From Clostridiaceae bacterium OM02-2AC (lineage in GTDB: Bacteria; Bacillota_I; Bacilli_A; Erysipelotrichales; Erysipelotrichaceae), in NCBI GenBank assembly GCA_003481775.1, contig QULU01000024.1, forward strand, positions 9,002 through 73,001: DNA of 64,000 bases, read 5' to 3'. Every line of letters begins with the position of its first letter. The stretch's first letter is position 1. The position numbers and the translations under genes are program-made. Below, piece after piece: positions 26,288 to 34,948 of this stretch. The notes beneath the pieces were generated by a model. The model had not been told where the DNA came from. It saw only the letters and a list, made by a program, of their open reading frames with translations, and did no database searches.

Positions 26288-27025
26288 CTATTTGTTTTTA
26301 TACTTTTTTGAAGTTTCCGTACTTACAACCGTATAAGTAAACATTTTATAGTTGTAAATGGTTTTTGTATATTCGATTGGGTTATTATTCAAATCATAAG
26401 CTGTATTATAAACAATCAGTGCAGGGCCAGACTTTGCCTGCAACAGAATATGTGCATCTTCTCCGCGAATGCTGTCTGCACGAATATCATCTCTTGCCCA
26501 TGATAAATCCAGATGATAATGCTCATAGAAAACATCATATAAAGAAAAGCTTTCAAAGTTGAACATCTCAAGACCCGGACAGTATAATGCATTGATATGT
26601 GCATATTCAACAGCGATTGCTTCATCATTCGCATAACGGATTCTATGCAGAAAATAGACTTCATCCGTTTCCTTCAGATTCATTGCCTCACGTATATGCT
26701 CATCCGGTTTTATCCTTTCCAGATGCAGCACCTTGCTATGGCATTTCAGTCCTTTTCGTTCCATGAGTTCTGTAACACCCAGAATCTCCTTACTTCTTTG
26801 AATCATCAAATCCATTACAAATGCACCCCGGCCACGATCAATGCGTACCACGCCCTGCTGCTCCAGCTTTTGCAGGGCATGTCGGATAGTCATTCTGCTC
26901 GCACCAAAGCGCTCCTGCAGTTCCCTCTCAACAGGCAGCTTATCTCCCTGCTTATATATTTCCTGTCGTATTTCTTGATGAATAGCATCTGCAATTTCCA
27001 AATATTTTGGCTTACTCTCTTTCAT
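26288..27025 (-). CDS. GntR-family repressor, HutC/UTRA type
   Basis: 245 residues. An N-terminal GntR winged helix (about residues 6-70, LPVERELQERFGASRMTIRHAL) is joined to a UTRA effector domain (about residues 95-240, EVYFLHRIRYANDEAIAVEY). The start follows AGGTGAGG. Members bind a sugar phosphate or similar effector and repress through GT-N-TA-N-AC palindromes. Three such 12-bp sites exist in this window: upstream of this gene, of the PTS EIIB operon, and between EIIA and the isomerase operon. It is therefore the likely regulator of the 16.8-24.3 kb sugar locus. Confidence 0.9.
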   Translation of the reverse strand: MKESKPKYLEIADAIHQEIRQEIYKQGDKLPVERELQERFGASRMTIRHALQKLEQQGVVRIDRGRGAFVMDLMIQRSKEILGVTELMERKGLKCHSKVLHLERIKPDEHIREAMNLKETDEVYFLHRIRYANDEAIAVEYAHINALYCPGLEMFNFESFSLYDVFYEHYHLDLSWARDDIRADSIRGEDAHILLQAKSGPALIVYNTAYDLNNNPIEYTKTIYNYKMFTYTVVSTETSKKYKNK

Positions 27026-27114
27026 TTACCTCACCTCATTGTATGTTAATCCTATTATAACAAATAAATCAGTATTTGTATGTACCTTACAGGATAATAT
27101 ATCTTGAGTAGAGA

Positions 27115-27126
27115 TTGTCTATACAA
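27115..27126 (-). promoter_or_regulatory. GntR/HutC-type operator upstream of the GntR gene
   Basis: TTGTCTATACAA, identical to the site at 18987 and the reverse complement of the one at 21507. On the minus strand TAGACA within it is followed by TATTAT after 16 bases, so a promoter overlaps it. It implies autoregulation. Confidence 0.65.
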
Positions 27127-27243
27127 AATATTATTCATAGGATATATTCCTTTATTTCCTGACAGTAAAGACGTCATACTCATTCTACTGTATAGAAAAA
27201 GGCCCATCACACATCGATTGGACCTATAGAAGCCTCTTGCACA

Positions 27244-28245
27244 TCACATTGCAAGAACCATATTCCACTTTTCTTCGATAACAGGGATCCCGTTCTTCCT
27301 ATTCTCCTCCATCGCTTGCCACTCTGGTTCACCCGGATATAAAACAGGCCTTGTCACATCGATCGGCTTGGATGCCTTGATATAATCGATGATACCATCC
27401 ACAATGGCATCGGTCTGCTCCTCAGTATTTGCCTTCGATGGATCTATGGCAATCATAATCTGAGAAAGTCCTATCTCATCTTCAAAGGTCCCGATTGTAT
27501 GCACCGCATTCCCGTATGTCAGCACACTTGCTATCATATCCAGTGCAATCGAAATCCCGCTCCCCTTCCAGAAGCCCATAGGAAGCACTCTTTTTGTTTT
27601 GTATATTTCACCTGGATCCCTTGTCATCTGTCCATTGGAATCATATCCGCCAGGCACCGGAAGCTGCAAGCCCTTCAGCCTGTAATCTTCAATCTTTCCA
27701 TAAGAGAACTGAGACATCGCGCAATCGATTACAACGTGTTGTCCATTGCTGCGCGGAATTGCAAAAACCAGTGGATTATTTCCTATTCTCTGATCCTCAC
27801 CACCCCATGCAGGCATGTTCGGCTTTGTATTTGACCAGCAGATACCAATACACCCCGCATCCGCTGCCTGAAATCCATAGCTCCCACCGCGCATCCAGTG
27901 ATTGTTATTGGCCAGGGCCACCATACCGATACCATGCTGCTTTGCCAGCTCACAGGCTCTTTCCATAGCCAGTCTGGCATTCAGTGGGCCAAAGCCGCGA
28001 TGTCCGTTCCAGCGTTCATAGGCTCCAAGCTCCAGCTCACATGTCGCTTTGCTATCCGGATCTATTTCTCCCTTTTCCAAATACTCCACAACCTTTGGAA
28101 AACGATTCAACCCATGCGAATAGACTCCTGCCAGACTATTCTGTGCAAAGATTGCCGCAGCAGCCTCTGCTCTGTCCTCCTGAAACCCTTTCTTCATTAA
28201 AACACGTTTGAATTCCTGCAGCATTGTATCATAGCTTACGCGCAT
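27244..28245 (-). CDS. LDH2/MDH-family dehydrogenase, 2,3-diketogulonate reductase-like
   Basis: 333 residues of the malate/L-lactate dehydrogenase type 2 family, which reduces 2-keto acids with NAD(P)H and lacks a Rossmann fold. The blocks YSHGLNRFP, NNHWMRGGSYG and IGICWSNTKPNMPAWGG match the DlgD/YiaK branch (3-dehydro-L-gulonate 2-dehydrogenase) especially well. The frame opens at a GTG within the ribosome site GAGGAGG; the ATG chosen starts MRVSYDTM. It is in a row with an aldolase and glycerate kinase, consistent with sugar-acid breakdown. Confidence 0.85.
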   Translation of the reverse strand: MRVSYDTMLQEFKRVLMKKGFQEDRAEAAAAIFAQNSLAGVYSHGLNRFPKVVEYLEKGEIDPDSKATCELELGAYERWNGHRGFGPLNARLAMERACELAKQHGIGMVALANNNHWMRGGSYGFQAADAGCIGICWSNTKPNMPAWGGEDQRIGNNPLVFAIPRSNGQHVVIDCAMSQFSYGKIEDYRLKGLQLPVPGGYDSNGQMTRDPGEIYKTKRVLPMGFWKGSGISIALDMIASVLTYGNAVHTIGTFEDEIGLSQIMIAIDPSKANTEEQTDAIVDGIIDYIKASKPIDVTRPVLYPGEPEWQAMEENRKNGIPVIEEKWNMVLAM

Positions 28246-28355
28246 AATAGGTTCATTCCTCCTCACGATATTTTTAATTGCTTCCTAGTTTCCATCTGAC
28301 AATGGTTCTATGTATTCGCTCTATGTTCTCACATATTCATACCTGAGCACGGTTG

Positions 28356-29138
28356 TCAGTCTATAACGATTTTCTTTAGCTGATCTCCCTCATTTTTATA
28401 AAAATCCTTAAGGATCCGCAAATCTGTCCCCAGTGCAAAATCACGAACGCCAAGCTCATAATAATAGGCAGCATCCGCTGCACTCCGTATTTCTACACGG
28501 ATGCGTTTTCCATATCGAAGTGCTGTTTCGATTACATATTTTTCAACCTCCTTGACCTCATCCAGATGTGCGCTTTTATCAAAACCGGAATTCATGGAGA
28601 AATCAGCAGGACCGAACTGCAGGAAATCGACCTCCTTCACCTGACAAATCTCTTCCAGATTCTGTACAGCCTCAACCTTTTCTATCATAAAGCCCTTAAC
28701 GATATCACAAACATCCCGTGCGTAATCCATCTGACTGGACAGATTAGCATTGCGTATCCAGCGTCTGTTCACAAAGCCAAGAGCACCTCCCTCCGGTGTA
28801 GCCGGTGTAATTTGCCGTATGGTCTCCCTCACCTCTGCAGCTGTTGTATGATCGGTGAAAAGGATGCCATCAAAACCGGATGCCATCGCCTTTTGCGCCA
28901 CATAAATACGATTGTGATAGTCCGGTTTGATAATCATGGAAATATTGTGAAGCTCTGCTGCGCGTGCCATGTTCTCCAGGTCGTAATGGTCAAAGGGGGC
29001 ATATTCCGCCAGGAATTCCACATAATCATATAGCTCATTGCTGCCGATGATTTCAATAAGCTGCGGCCATGTAAAATCGATACGCGTTGCGACGATGACT
29101 TCTTTTTCCTTTAATTTTTTTCTTAACTGATTTATCAT
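28356..29138 (-). CDS. HpcH/HpaI-type class II aldolase
   Basis: 260 residues, TIM-barrel of the HpcH/HpaI aldolase/citrate lyase family. Such enzymes cleave 2-keto-3-deoxy sugar acids, for example 5-keto-4-deoxyglucarate, to pyruvate plus an aldehyde. Recognisable blocks are GFDGILFTDHTT, MIEKVEAVQNLEEI (catalytic acid region) and LQFGPADFSMNSG. In this setting it would supply tartronate semialdehyde or glyceraldehyde for the glycerate branch. Exact substrate unknown. Confidence 0.8.
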   Translation of the reverse strand: MINQLRKKLKEKEVIVATRIDFTWPQLIEIIGSNELYDYVEFLAEYAPFDHYDLENMARAAELHNISMIIKPDYHNRIYVAQKAMASGFDGILFTDHTTAAEVRETIRQITPATPEGGALGFVNRRWIRNANLSSQMDYARDVCDIVKGFMIEKVEAVQNLEEICQVKEVDFLQFGPADFSMNSGFDKSAHLDEVKEVEKYVIETALRYGKRIRVEIRSAADAAYYYELGVRDFALGTDLRILKDFYKNEGDQLKKIVID

Positions 29139-29179
29139 ATTACTTTCCTTTCCTGCAGAGATCTTCTGCTATCGTTACA

Positions 29180-30334
29180 TTATGATTCTTTCAACACTGT
29201 GTGTGGTATCCCTGCTGCCATAGTAATCAGACGCAGCAGCTGGTAACCGGTTTCCTCCAGATATTCCTCCGTATGCGCCAGTGCCTCATGAAGTGGATAT
29301 ATTCCCTGCTGTATGGTGAAAATGCCTTGAAAATATGCAGTAAGTGCATCACAATCCACTTCCCTTTGCCCACATACGGCAAGCACAGGAATGCCTTGCT
29401 TCTTCGCTGCCTGCGCAATACGTATTGGAAGCTTTCCCTGCAAGGTCTGATGATTCATCTGTCCCTCTCCCGTAATCACCAGATCTGCAGTACGCAGCTT
29501 TTGCTCCATCTGGACATAACGGTTGATCAGATCATAACCCTTGGTTAATTCCGCACCAAGTATATGCAGTGCTGCAGCACAGCCGCCACCTGCACCGCAG
29601 CCTTCCTGTAGAAGATTTCTGCCGCTTCGCTGTTCCAGTACATGAAGCTGCTGTTCCAGCTTGCGCATCTGCATGGCATCCGCTCCCTTCTGTGCAGAGT
29701 ATGTAAACACACAGCCCTCTTTTCCATACAGTGGTGCACAAACATCACAGCCTACAAGAAGCTCCATACCACCGAGCTTCTTTTTCACGGTCTGAAAAGC
29801 TTCTTCGTCCCAGTGATCAAAAGCAAACAGAGGATTGCAATCATTCGGCAGAAGATTTCCCATTCTGTCATACAGCCTGATGCCAAGACCCTGTAGGACA
29901 CCAAGACCACCATCGGTTGTGATAGTTCCACCGAGAAACAGCAGTACCTTGTGAATCGCATAGCCGTGCAGTTGATCAAGAAGCTCACCAAGTCCATAGG
30001 TTGATGCAGCGGCAGCAGTAGCACTGGAAACCTCGTTATTATGCAGTCCGAAGATATCCGCAGCCTCCACTGCACAGCACAGACTTTCCTCCTCTTCAAG
30101 CAGCAGCGTGCGCACGGTTTTTTGTTTATGAAAGGCATCCCGGCATTTCCATGTCCTGTATTCCCCCTTCACACAGGCCGCCAGTGCAGAGACACTGCCC
30201 TCTCCCCCATCCGCTACACTGCAAACCATTGTCTGATGTCCGTTTGTTCGCAAGATTCCTCTTTCCAGAGCCTTTCCTGCTTGTTCAGAGGACAGCGCAC
30301 CTTTGAATGAATCCATCGCTATTAGAACGTTCAT
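29180..30334 (-). CDS. glxK: Glycerate kinase (GarK/GlxK family)
   Basis: 384 residues, normal length. Opens with MNVLIAMDSFKGALSS and contains VADGGEGS, GLGELLD, FLGGTITTDGG and TGEGQMNHQTLQGK, the conserved blocks of glycerate kinase type 1. It phosphorylates D-glycerate to 2-phosphoglycerate, feeding glycolysis. The start is the ATG after AAAGGAG. It is the first gene of the leftward sugar-acid row and divergent from the CdaR-like regulator. Confidence 0.93.
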   Translation of the reverse strand: MNVLIAMDSFKGALSSEQAGKALERGILRTNGHQTMVCSVADGGEGSVSALAACVKGEYRTWKCRDAFHKQKTVRTLLLEEEESLCCAVEAADIFGLHNNEVSSATAAAASTYGLGELLDQLHGYAIHKVLLFLGGTITTDGGLGVLQGLGIRLYDRMGNLLPNDCNPLFAFDHWDEEAFQTVKKKLGGMELLVGCDVCAPLYGKEGCVFTYSAQKGADAMQMRKLEQQLHVLEQRSGRNLLQEGCGAGGGCAAALHILGAELTKGYDLINRYVQMEQKLRTADLVITGEGQMNHQTLQGKLPIRIAQAAKKQGIPVLAVCGQREVDCDALTAYFQGIFTIQQGIYPLHEALAHTEEYLEETGYQLLRLITMAAGIPHTVLKES

Positions 30335-30456
30335 GTTCATCTCCTTTCCCCTTACAATATAATTTTAATATGCAGTAAAGAATATTCCTATGTGTTATAA
30401 TACAAATATATCTATGGTTTTATTACATATTTTTGTGATAGAGAACAGGAGAGCTT

Positions 30457-31563
30457 ATGAAAATTTCTGAAGAGCTAGCAAAGATTATCGTCGATAATAT
30501 CCATGAAGTCATTCCTGAGGAAATCAATTTTATAAATGCAGATGGTCTGATTATCGCCAGCACAGATCCAAAGCGTATGCATCGTCTGCATACCGGCGCG
30601 CTCAGTGTTATTCAAAACCGTAAGCAGCTGAGCGTACAAAACGACACACAATATTACGGTGCACGTAAGGGAATCAATATGCCGGTATTCTTTGATGATG
30701 AAATTATCGGTGTGATTGGCATTACGGGTGAGGAACAGGATGTTATCGGATATGGGAAAATCCTGCAGAAGATGACACAGATTCTTGTTAAGGATGCATA
30801 CTATCGCGATATTCGCCATCAGAAGCGTTCCAGCGACAGAATTCTGATTGAACGTGTGCTGGGCGGGAATTTTGAGAATGAATCCTTATTTCAAAATGAC
30901 AATCTGACACAAAAAAGTCCAAGACTGATTGTATGTGCAAGGATTGACGGACAGTTGAGGGATGAGCAGATCGACCGTATACACCGTCTGCTGGAGGCTG
31001 TTCCCTTTTCCACCTATATTGAGAAAAAGGCGTTGTATGTGCAGGAGCTGATTTTCATTATCCCTGCACAGAACAAGGGTTATATTCAGCAATGGATTGG
31101 CAGTATCCGGGAAATATGCCCGCATGCGATTTTCTGGGGAATCGGCACTGTAACTGATAAAATAAGCGATTTGCCGCTTTCGTATAGCAGAGCAAAAACA
31201 GCTGCCCTCTGGGGCAGCCGGATCAGCGGACATAGTGTTTCCTGCTATGAGGAGATTGAGACCGGTATGCTGCTGTCGCATATCGATGAGTTGGAGAGCA
31301 CGTATTTCTTAAAGCAGATATTCAAAGATTGCAGTGCTGAGCGAATTGCGGAAATCGTGATGATATTAACCCTGTACGAACAGCATAACGGCAGTATTCT
31401 TCATTGTGCAAAAGCCTGCAATATGCATCGGAATTCCTTTCAGTATAAACTGCTGCAAATACGCAAGCAGACCGGCCTGGATCCAAGAAGCCTCCATGAC
31501 TATGTACTGCTGAAGCTTGCTGTTGTGCTGTATCAGTTTCAGCAAAATACACCGCATTCCTAA
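30457..31563 (+). CDS. cdaR: CdaR-family sugar-diacid regulator
   Basis: 368 residues. An N-terminal diacid-recognition domain (about residues 3-135, MKISEELAKIIVDNIHEVIP) is followed by a GGDEF-like middle region and a C-terminal PucR-type HTH (CAKACNMHRNSFQYKLLQI). CdaR activates glucarate, galactarate and glycerate use. It reads away from glycerate kinase, the classical position of this regulator, which supports the role of the neighbouring row. The start is behind CAGGAGAG. Confidence 0.9.
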   Translation: MKISEELAKIIVDNIHEVIPEEINFINADGLIIASTDPKRMHRLHTGALSVIQNRKQLSVQNDTQYYGARKGINMPVFFDDEIIGVIGITGEEQDVIGYGKILQKMTQILVKDAYYRDIRHQKRSSDRILIERVLGGNFENESLFQNDNLTQKSPRLIVCARIDGQLRDEQIDRIHRLLEAVPFSTYIEKKALYVQELIFIIPAQNKGYIQQWIGSIREICPHAIFWGIGTVTDKISDLPLSYSRAKTAALWGSRISGHSVSCYEEIETGMLLSHIDELESTYFLKQIFKDCSAERIAEIVMILTLYEQHNGSILHCAKACNMHRNSFQYKLLQIRKQTGLDPRSLHDYVLLKLAVVLYQFQQNTPHS

Positions 31564-31597
31564 ACGAATCCTGTTTTATGCAAATGATATTTATGAG

Positions 31598-31637
31598 AAA
31601 AGCACGCCTTGACTCATTGGAGTTCCCGCGTGCTTTT
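31598..31637. terminator. Terminator after the CdaR gene
   Basis: Perfect arms AAAAGCACGC and GCGTGCTTTT. It can also serve the converging ATPase gene. Confidence 0.8.
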
Positions 31638-31732
31638 ATTCTTGTAGGTAACCTGTTCATACCCTTATATTCACTTCCGATTCGCTTATCTCAGGTGAAA
31701 GTCTTATCATACATAATCGATAATCAACAGGC

Positions 31733-32962
31733 TTATATGCTGGTTAAAGCTACTGCTTGAACATCCCTATTGATAGGATAATTCTCCTGAGTATTACACA
31801 GAATAATACGATTTTCAATCTGATATAGCGAGGATTTCAACTGATCAAATCCCTTTACATCACTTGCTTGAAAAGAAACACCCTGTTTTATTTCTATGAG
31901 TGAAAGCCTTCCTTTATAAAGCAGGACAAGGTCAATTTCATTTTGTTTATGATCTCGATAATAATATGCATGAAATGGTTCCTTATTATTTAAAAAGGTT
32001 TTTCTTATTTCATTCACTACAAATGTTTCAAAAAACGCACCAGATAAATTGGAAATACGCAGAGTTTCGGGATAATTCAGCTTTATCAGGTAAGCTGCAA
32101 GACCTGTATCGCTGAAATACACCTTACTTGATTTTACAACACGCTTCGTTATGGATATATCATTATACGGTTGTAGAAAATATATCAAACCGGTAGATTC
32201 CAATATAGAAAGCCAATGCTGTATCGTGTTACTGCTTACTCCCAGTTTTCTGCTCAGTTCAGAAGCATTGATCTGCTGTCCTGTAAGTGCAGCAAGATAT
32301 TGAAGGAAATCATGAAATTTCAGCTTATCCTTTAGATGTATCAGTTCACTGATATCTCTGTCAATGTACGTATTCACGTAATTCTCATAATAGTCAGGTA
32401 TCGCTTGATCCATCCGATATAATTCCGGATACATACCCTTTGTAATCAGTTCAAATACATCTTTTACACTAATATTTATACTTTTCTGATACATTGCTAT
32501 GCGATCTTTTGAAGGTACAAACGGTATGGTTTCTCTTTCCAGAATTTCATCCAGACCCAAAGGCACCATTTGAATAACACTGGCTCTTCCTGCAAGAGAC
32601 TGTGTTACATTTTTCATTAAATGAAATGCCTGTGATCCTGTTAACAGATACATTCCATTGGCATTACCAGTATCCAGTCTCTTTCTGTTTACAATCTCTT
32701 CTATCACTTCAAATAAAACCGGAGCATACTGCACTTCATCTATGATCAGCGGTGTGTGAAACTGCTGTAGGAAATATTTAGGATCAGAAATTGCAAGCTT
32801 TCTTTGATCAATATTATCCAGTGACACGTACGCAAAGCCCTTTTCTTTCACGAACTCATAAGCAAGTGTAGATTTTCCTACCTGTCTTGATCCGGTTAAT
32901 ATTACAACAGGATACATATCCAAAGCTTTTGCTATATGTGGTTTTATAGCCCTTTTCAACAT
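31733..32962 (-). CDS. AAA_14/DUF4143 ATPase
   Basis: 409 residues. N-terminal AAA_14 ATPase with Walker A TGSRQVGKST (about residues 23-32) and Walker B LIIDEVQYAP; C-terminal DUF4143 domain with a PD-(D/E)XK-like core (NEIDLVLLYKGRLSLIEIKQG). Such proteins are abundant in gut anaerobes; their role is not settled and they are often accessory. The ATG used follows GAGGTGG; an ATG 24 bases earlier is possible. A short relic of the same family lies at 53210. Confidence 0.88.
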   Translation of the reverse strand: MLKRAIKPHIAKALDMYPVVILTGSRQVGKSTLAYEFVKEKGFAYVSLDNIDQRKLAISDPKYFLQQFHTPLIIDEVQYAPVLFEVIEEIVNRKRLDTGNANGMYLLTGSQAFHLMKNVTQSLAGRASVIQMVPLGLDEILERETIPFVPSKDRIAMYQKSINISVKDVFELITKGMYPELYRMDQAIPDYYENYVNTYIDRDISELIHLKDKLKFHDFLQYLAALTGQQINASELSRKLGVSSNTIQHWLSILESTGLIYFLQPYNDISITKRVVKSSKVYFSDTGLAAYLIKLNYPETLRISNLSGAFFETFVVNEIRKTFLNNKEPFHAYYYRDHKQNEIDLVLLYKGRLSLIEIKQGVSFQASDVKGFDQLKSSLYQIENRIILCNTQENYPINRDVQAVALTSI

Positions 32963-33122
32963 GTTCTGCCACCTCATTTCGTACATATTTTAAGTTCTAC
33001 TTCATAATAACACTAATTTTCTCTTTTTTCAAATTTAATTAATCCATATATGAAAGCTCCTTTTCAAGTATACCCGTGAAAGAGTCCTATCATTACCATT
33101 CGCTTTCCTTTTGCATTTTTAT

Positions 33123-33165
33123 ATGAAAAGGACTGGTTCCATTGCTTGAACCAATCCCTTTTCAT
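33123..33165. terminator. Terminator of the fructose-family PTS/aldolase operon
   Basis: Arms ATGAAAAGG and CCTTTTCAT with an inner GGTTC/GAACC stem, 24 bases beyond the aldolase stop on the minus strand. Confidence 0.75.
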
Positions 33166-33188
33166 CCTTATAATAAATTATCTTTAAC

Positions 33189-34055
33189 TTAGTAGTAATA
33201 TTTCACTTTGTCATTGGATTTGAACAGACGAATCTTTTCCTCAACAACTTTTCCACATGCTTCCATCGCCTCCGGATAGATTTCCAGAGGTTCACGATAA
33301 CCTAGATTTTCATTCAGAGTCTTGCGGCACTGTGTATAGAATGCAACCTTGATATCACTGGAGATATTGATTTTACAAATTCCGTTATCAACTGCTGCAG
33401 CGATCTCTTCATCTTTATTACTGGATCCACCATGCAGTACCAGTGGTACATCCACCTTGCTGGTAATGTCTTTTAGAATATCAATACGCAGCTCCGGTTT
33501 CATATCCTTTGGATAAATTCCGTGTGCTGTACCGATAGCTACGGCGAAGGTATCAATTCCTGTGTCCTCAATGAACTGCTTTGCTTCTTCAGGAACCGTG
33601 TAAATAACACCCTGTGTTCCACCCTCAATTGAATTACCAGTTGTACCGATGGTTCCTAATTCTGACTCAACGGATACATTAGCGATATGTGCGGTTTCCA
33701 CTACTTTTTTTGTAACTGCAACATTTTCCTCATAAGGCAGTGTAGATGCATCAATCATAACAGATGTCATACCTGCACGGATGGCGCGTACTGCTGTTTC
33801 ATAAGAATCCCCGTGATCCAGATGGATACATACAGGCACATCGGTCTGTGCTGCTTCATAAATCATTGCCTGAATCTGCGCATCTCCTACAAAGTTAAAT
33901 TCATCCGGACTCATTTCCAGAATAACTGGCGAATTTAATTCCTTTACTTTTTTCATAACAACCTTTAACAGCTGATCGCTTCCGATGTTGAATGCAGGTA
34001 TTGCAAAGTGATTTTTCTGTGCAACTGCAAGTAAATCTTTCATATTCATTAACAT
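33189..34055 (-). CDS. Class II ketose-bisphosphate aldolase (GatY/FbaA family), first paralogue
   Basis: 288 residues. Zinc-dependent aldolase with the metal/catalytic motif CIHLDHGDS, ESELGTIG, GTAHGIYP and LVLHGGSS. The family splits fructose-, tagatose- or related ketose 1,6-bisphosphates into two triose phosphates. The start follows AAGGAG. Last gene of an operon with a second aldolase and a fructose-family PTS. The set would take up and cleave a ketose or alditol; the sugar cannot be fixed from sequence. Confidence 0.9.
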   Translation of the reverse strand: MLMNMKDLLAVAQKNHFAIPAFNIGSDQLLKVVMKKVKELNSPVILEMSPDEFNFVGDAQIQAMIYEAAQTDVPVCIHLDHGDSYETAVRAIRAGMTSVMIDASTLPYEENVAVTKKVVETAHIANVSVESELGTIGTTGNSIEGGTQGVIYTVPEEAKQFIEDTGIDTFAVAIGTAHGIYPKDMKPELRIDILKDITSKVDVPLVLHGGSSNKDEEIAAAVDNGICKINISSDIKVAFYTQCRKTLNENLGYREPLEIYPEAMEACGKVVEEKIRLFKSNDKVKYYY

Positions 34056-34075
34056 AAGTTTAGCTCCTTCTTCCC

Positions 34076-34930
34076 TTACAGGGATTTTCCTTCCGATTTT
34101 GATAATCTGATGTAATGCCTGATAATCTCACGACTATCTATTTCAACCTGATGCATCATGACCCAGTAATTGATGTTCGGATCTTTTTCCAGATGCTTTT
34201 TGATACTGTCAACATTGGCATTCATGAAATCACAGCCGACATTGATTTTGTTAATACCGTATTTTACACAATTTTCTATGTTTTTATCCCCGGAGCCAGA
34301 ACCTCCATGCAGAACCAGCGGCATTTTGGTAAGCTCCTTGATTTCCTTTAGACGTTCAAAGTCAAATTCTGGAACATAGCCTTCCGGATAGTTCCCATGA
34401 GAGGAACCAAAGGAAATTGCCAGCGCATCAATGCCGGTTTCCTTCGCAAAGCGCAATGCCTGCTGCGGATCTGTCTTCATGGCATCGTTTGTATAATTGC
34501 CGCCTTCACTACCACCCATGCATCCGATTTCCCCTTCAACGGAGGCATCGAACTGTCTGGCAAATTCTACGATTTCCTTTGTCATTTTGATGTTGCCTTC
34601 CAGATCGTAGCGGGAGGCGTCCACCATGACACTGGAATATCCGTCATGCAGGGCTTTTTTCAAATATCCGATTTCTTCCCCATGGTCGAAATTCAATGCG
34701 ACTTCAACACTGCCCCGCTGTGCCAGCAGCTTCACGATTGGTGCAATCAGCTCGCTGTCACAGTGATTCACCATATGCTCCTGAACGATATTCACAATGA
34801 TGGGAGCTCTTAATTCCTGTGCTGCACTTATGACAGCTCTTGCTGTTTCTATATTAAAGCAGTTGATTGCCATGACTGCGTAGTTTCCTTCGTTGGCTCT
34901 TTGCAGCATGCCTTTCATTGATACATACAT
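34076..34930 (-). CDS. Class II ketose-bisphosphate aldolase family, second paralogue
   Basis: 284 residues, same fold as the following gene but clearly divergent: VALNFDHGEE replaces the usual HLDHG, with EGEIGCMGGSEGG, SFGSSHGNYP and PLVLHGGSGSG retained. The residue two before the catalytic aspartate is Asn rather than His, one of the zinc ligands in the family, so metal binding or substrate may differ. It lies 20 bases before the first paralogue. The two may form a complex or handle different epimers. Confidence 0.85.
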   Translation of the reverse strand: MYVSMKGMLQRANEGNYAVMAINCFNIETARAVISAAQELRAPIIVNIVQEHMVNHCDSELIAPIVKLLAQRGSVEVALNFDHGEEIGYLKKALHDGYSSVMVDASRYDLEGNIKMTKEIVEFARQFDASVEGEIGCMGGSEGGNYTNDAMKTDPQQALRFAKETGIDALAISFGSSHGNYPEGYVPEFDFERLKEIKELTKMPLVLHGGSGSGDKNIENCVKYGINKINVGCDFMNANVDSIKKHLEKDPNINYWVMMHQVEIDSREIIRHYIRLSKSEGKSL

Positions 34931-34948
34931 TGCGATCCCTCTTTCTTT

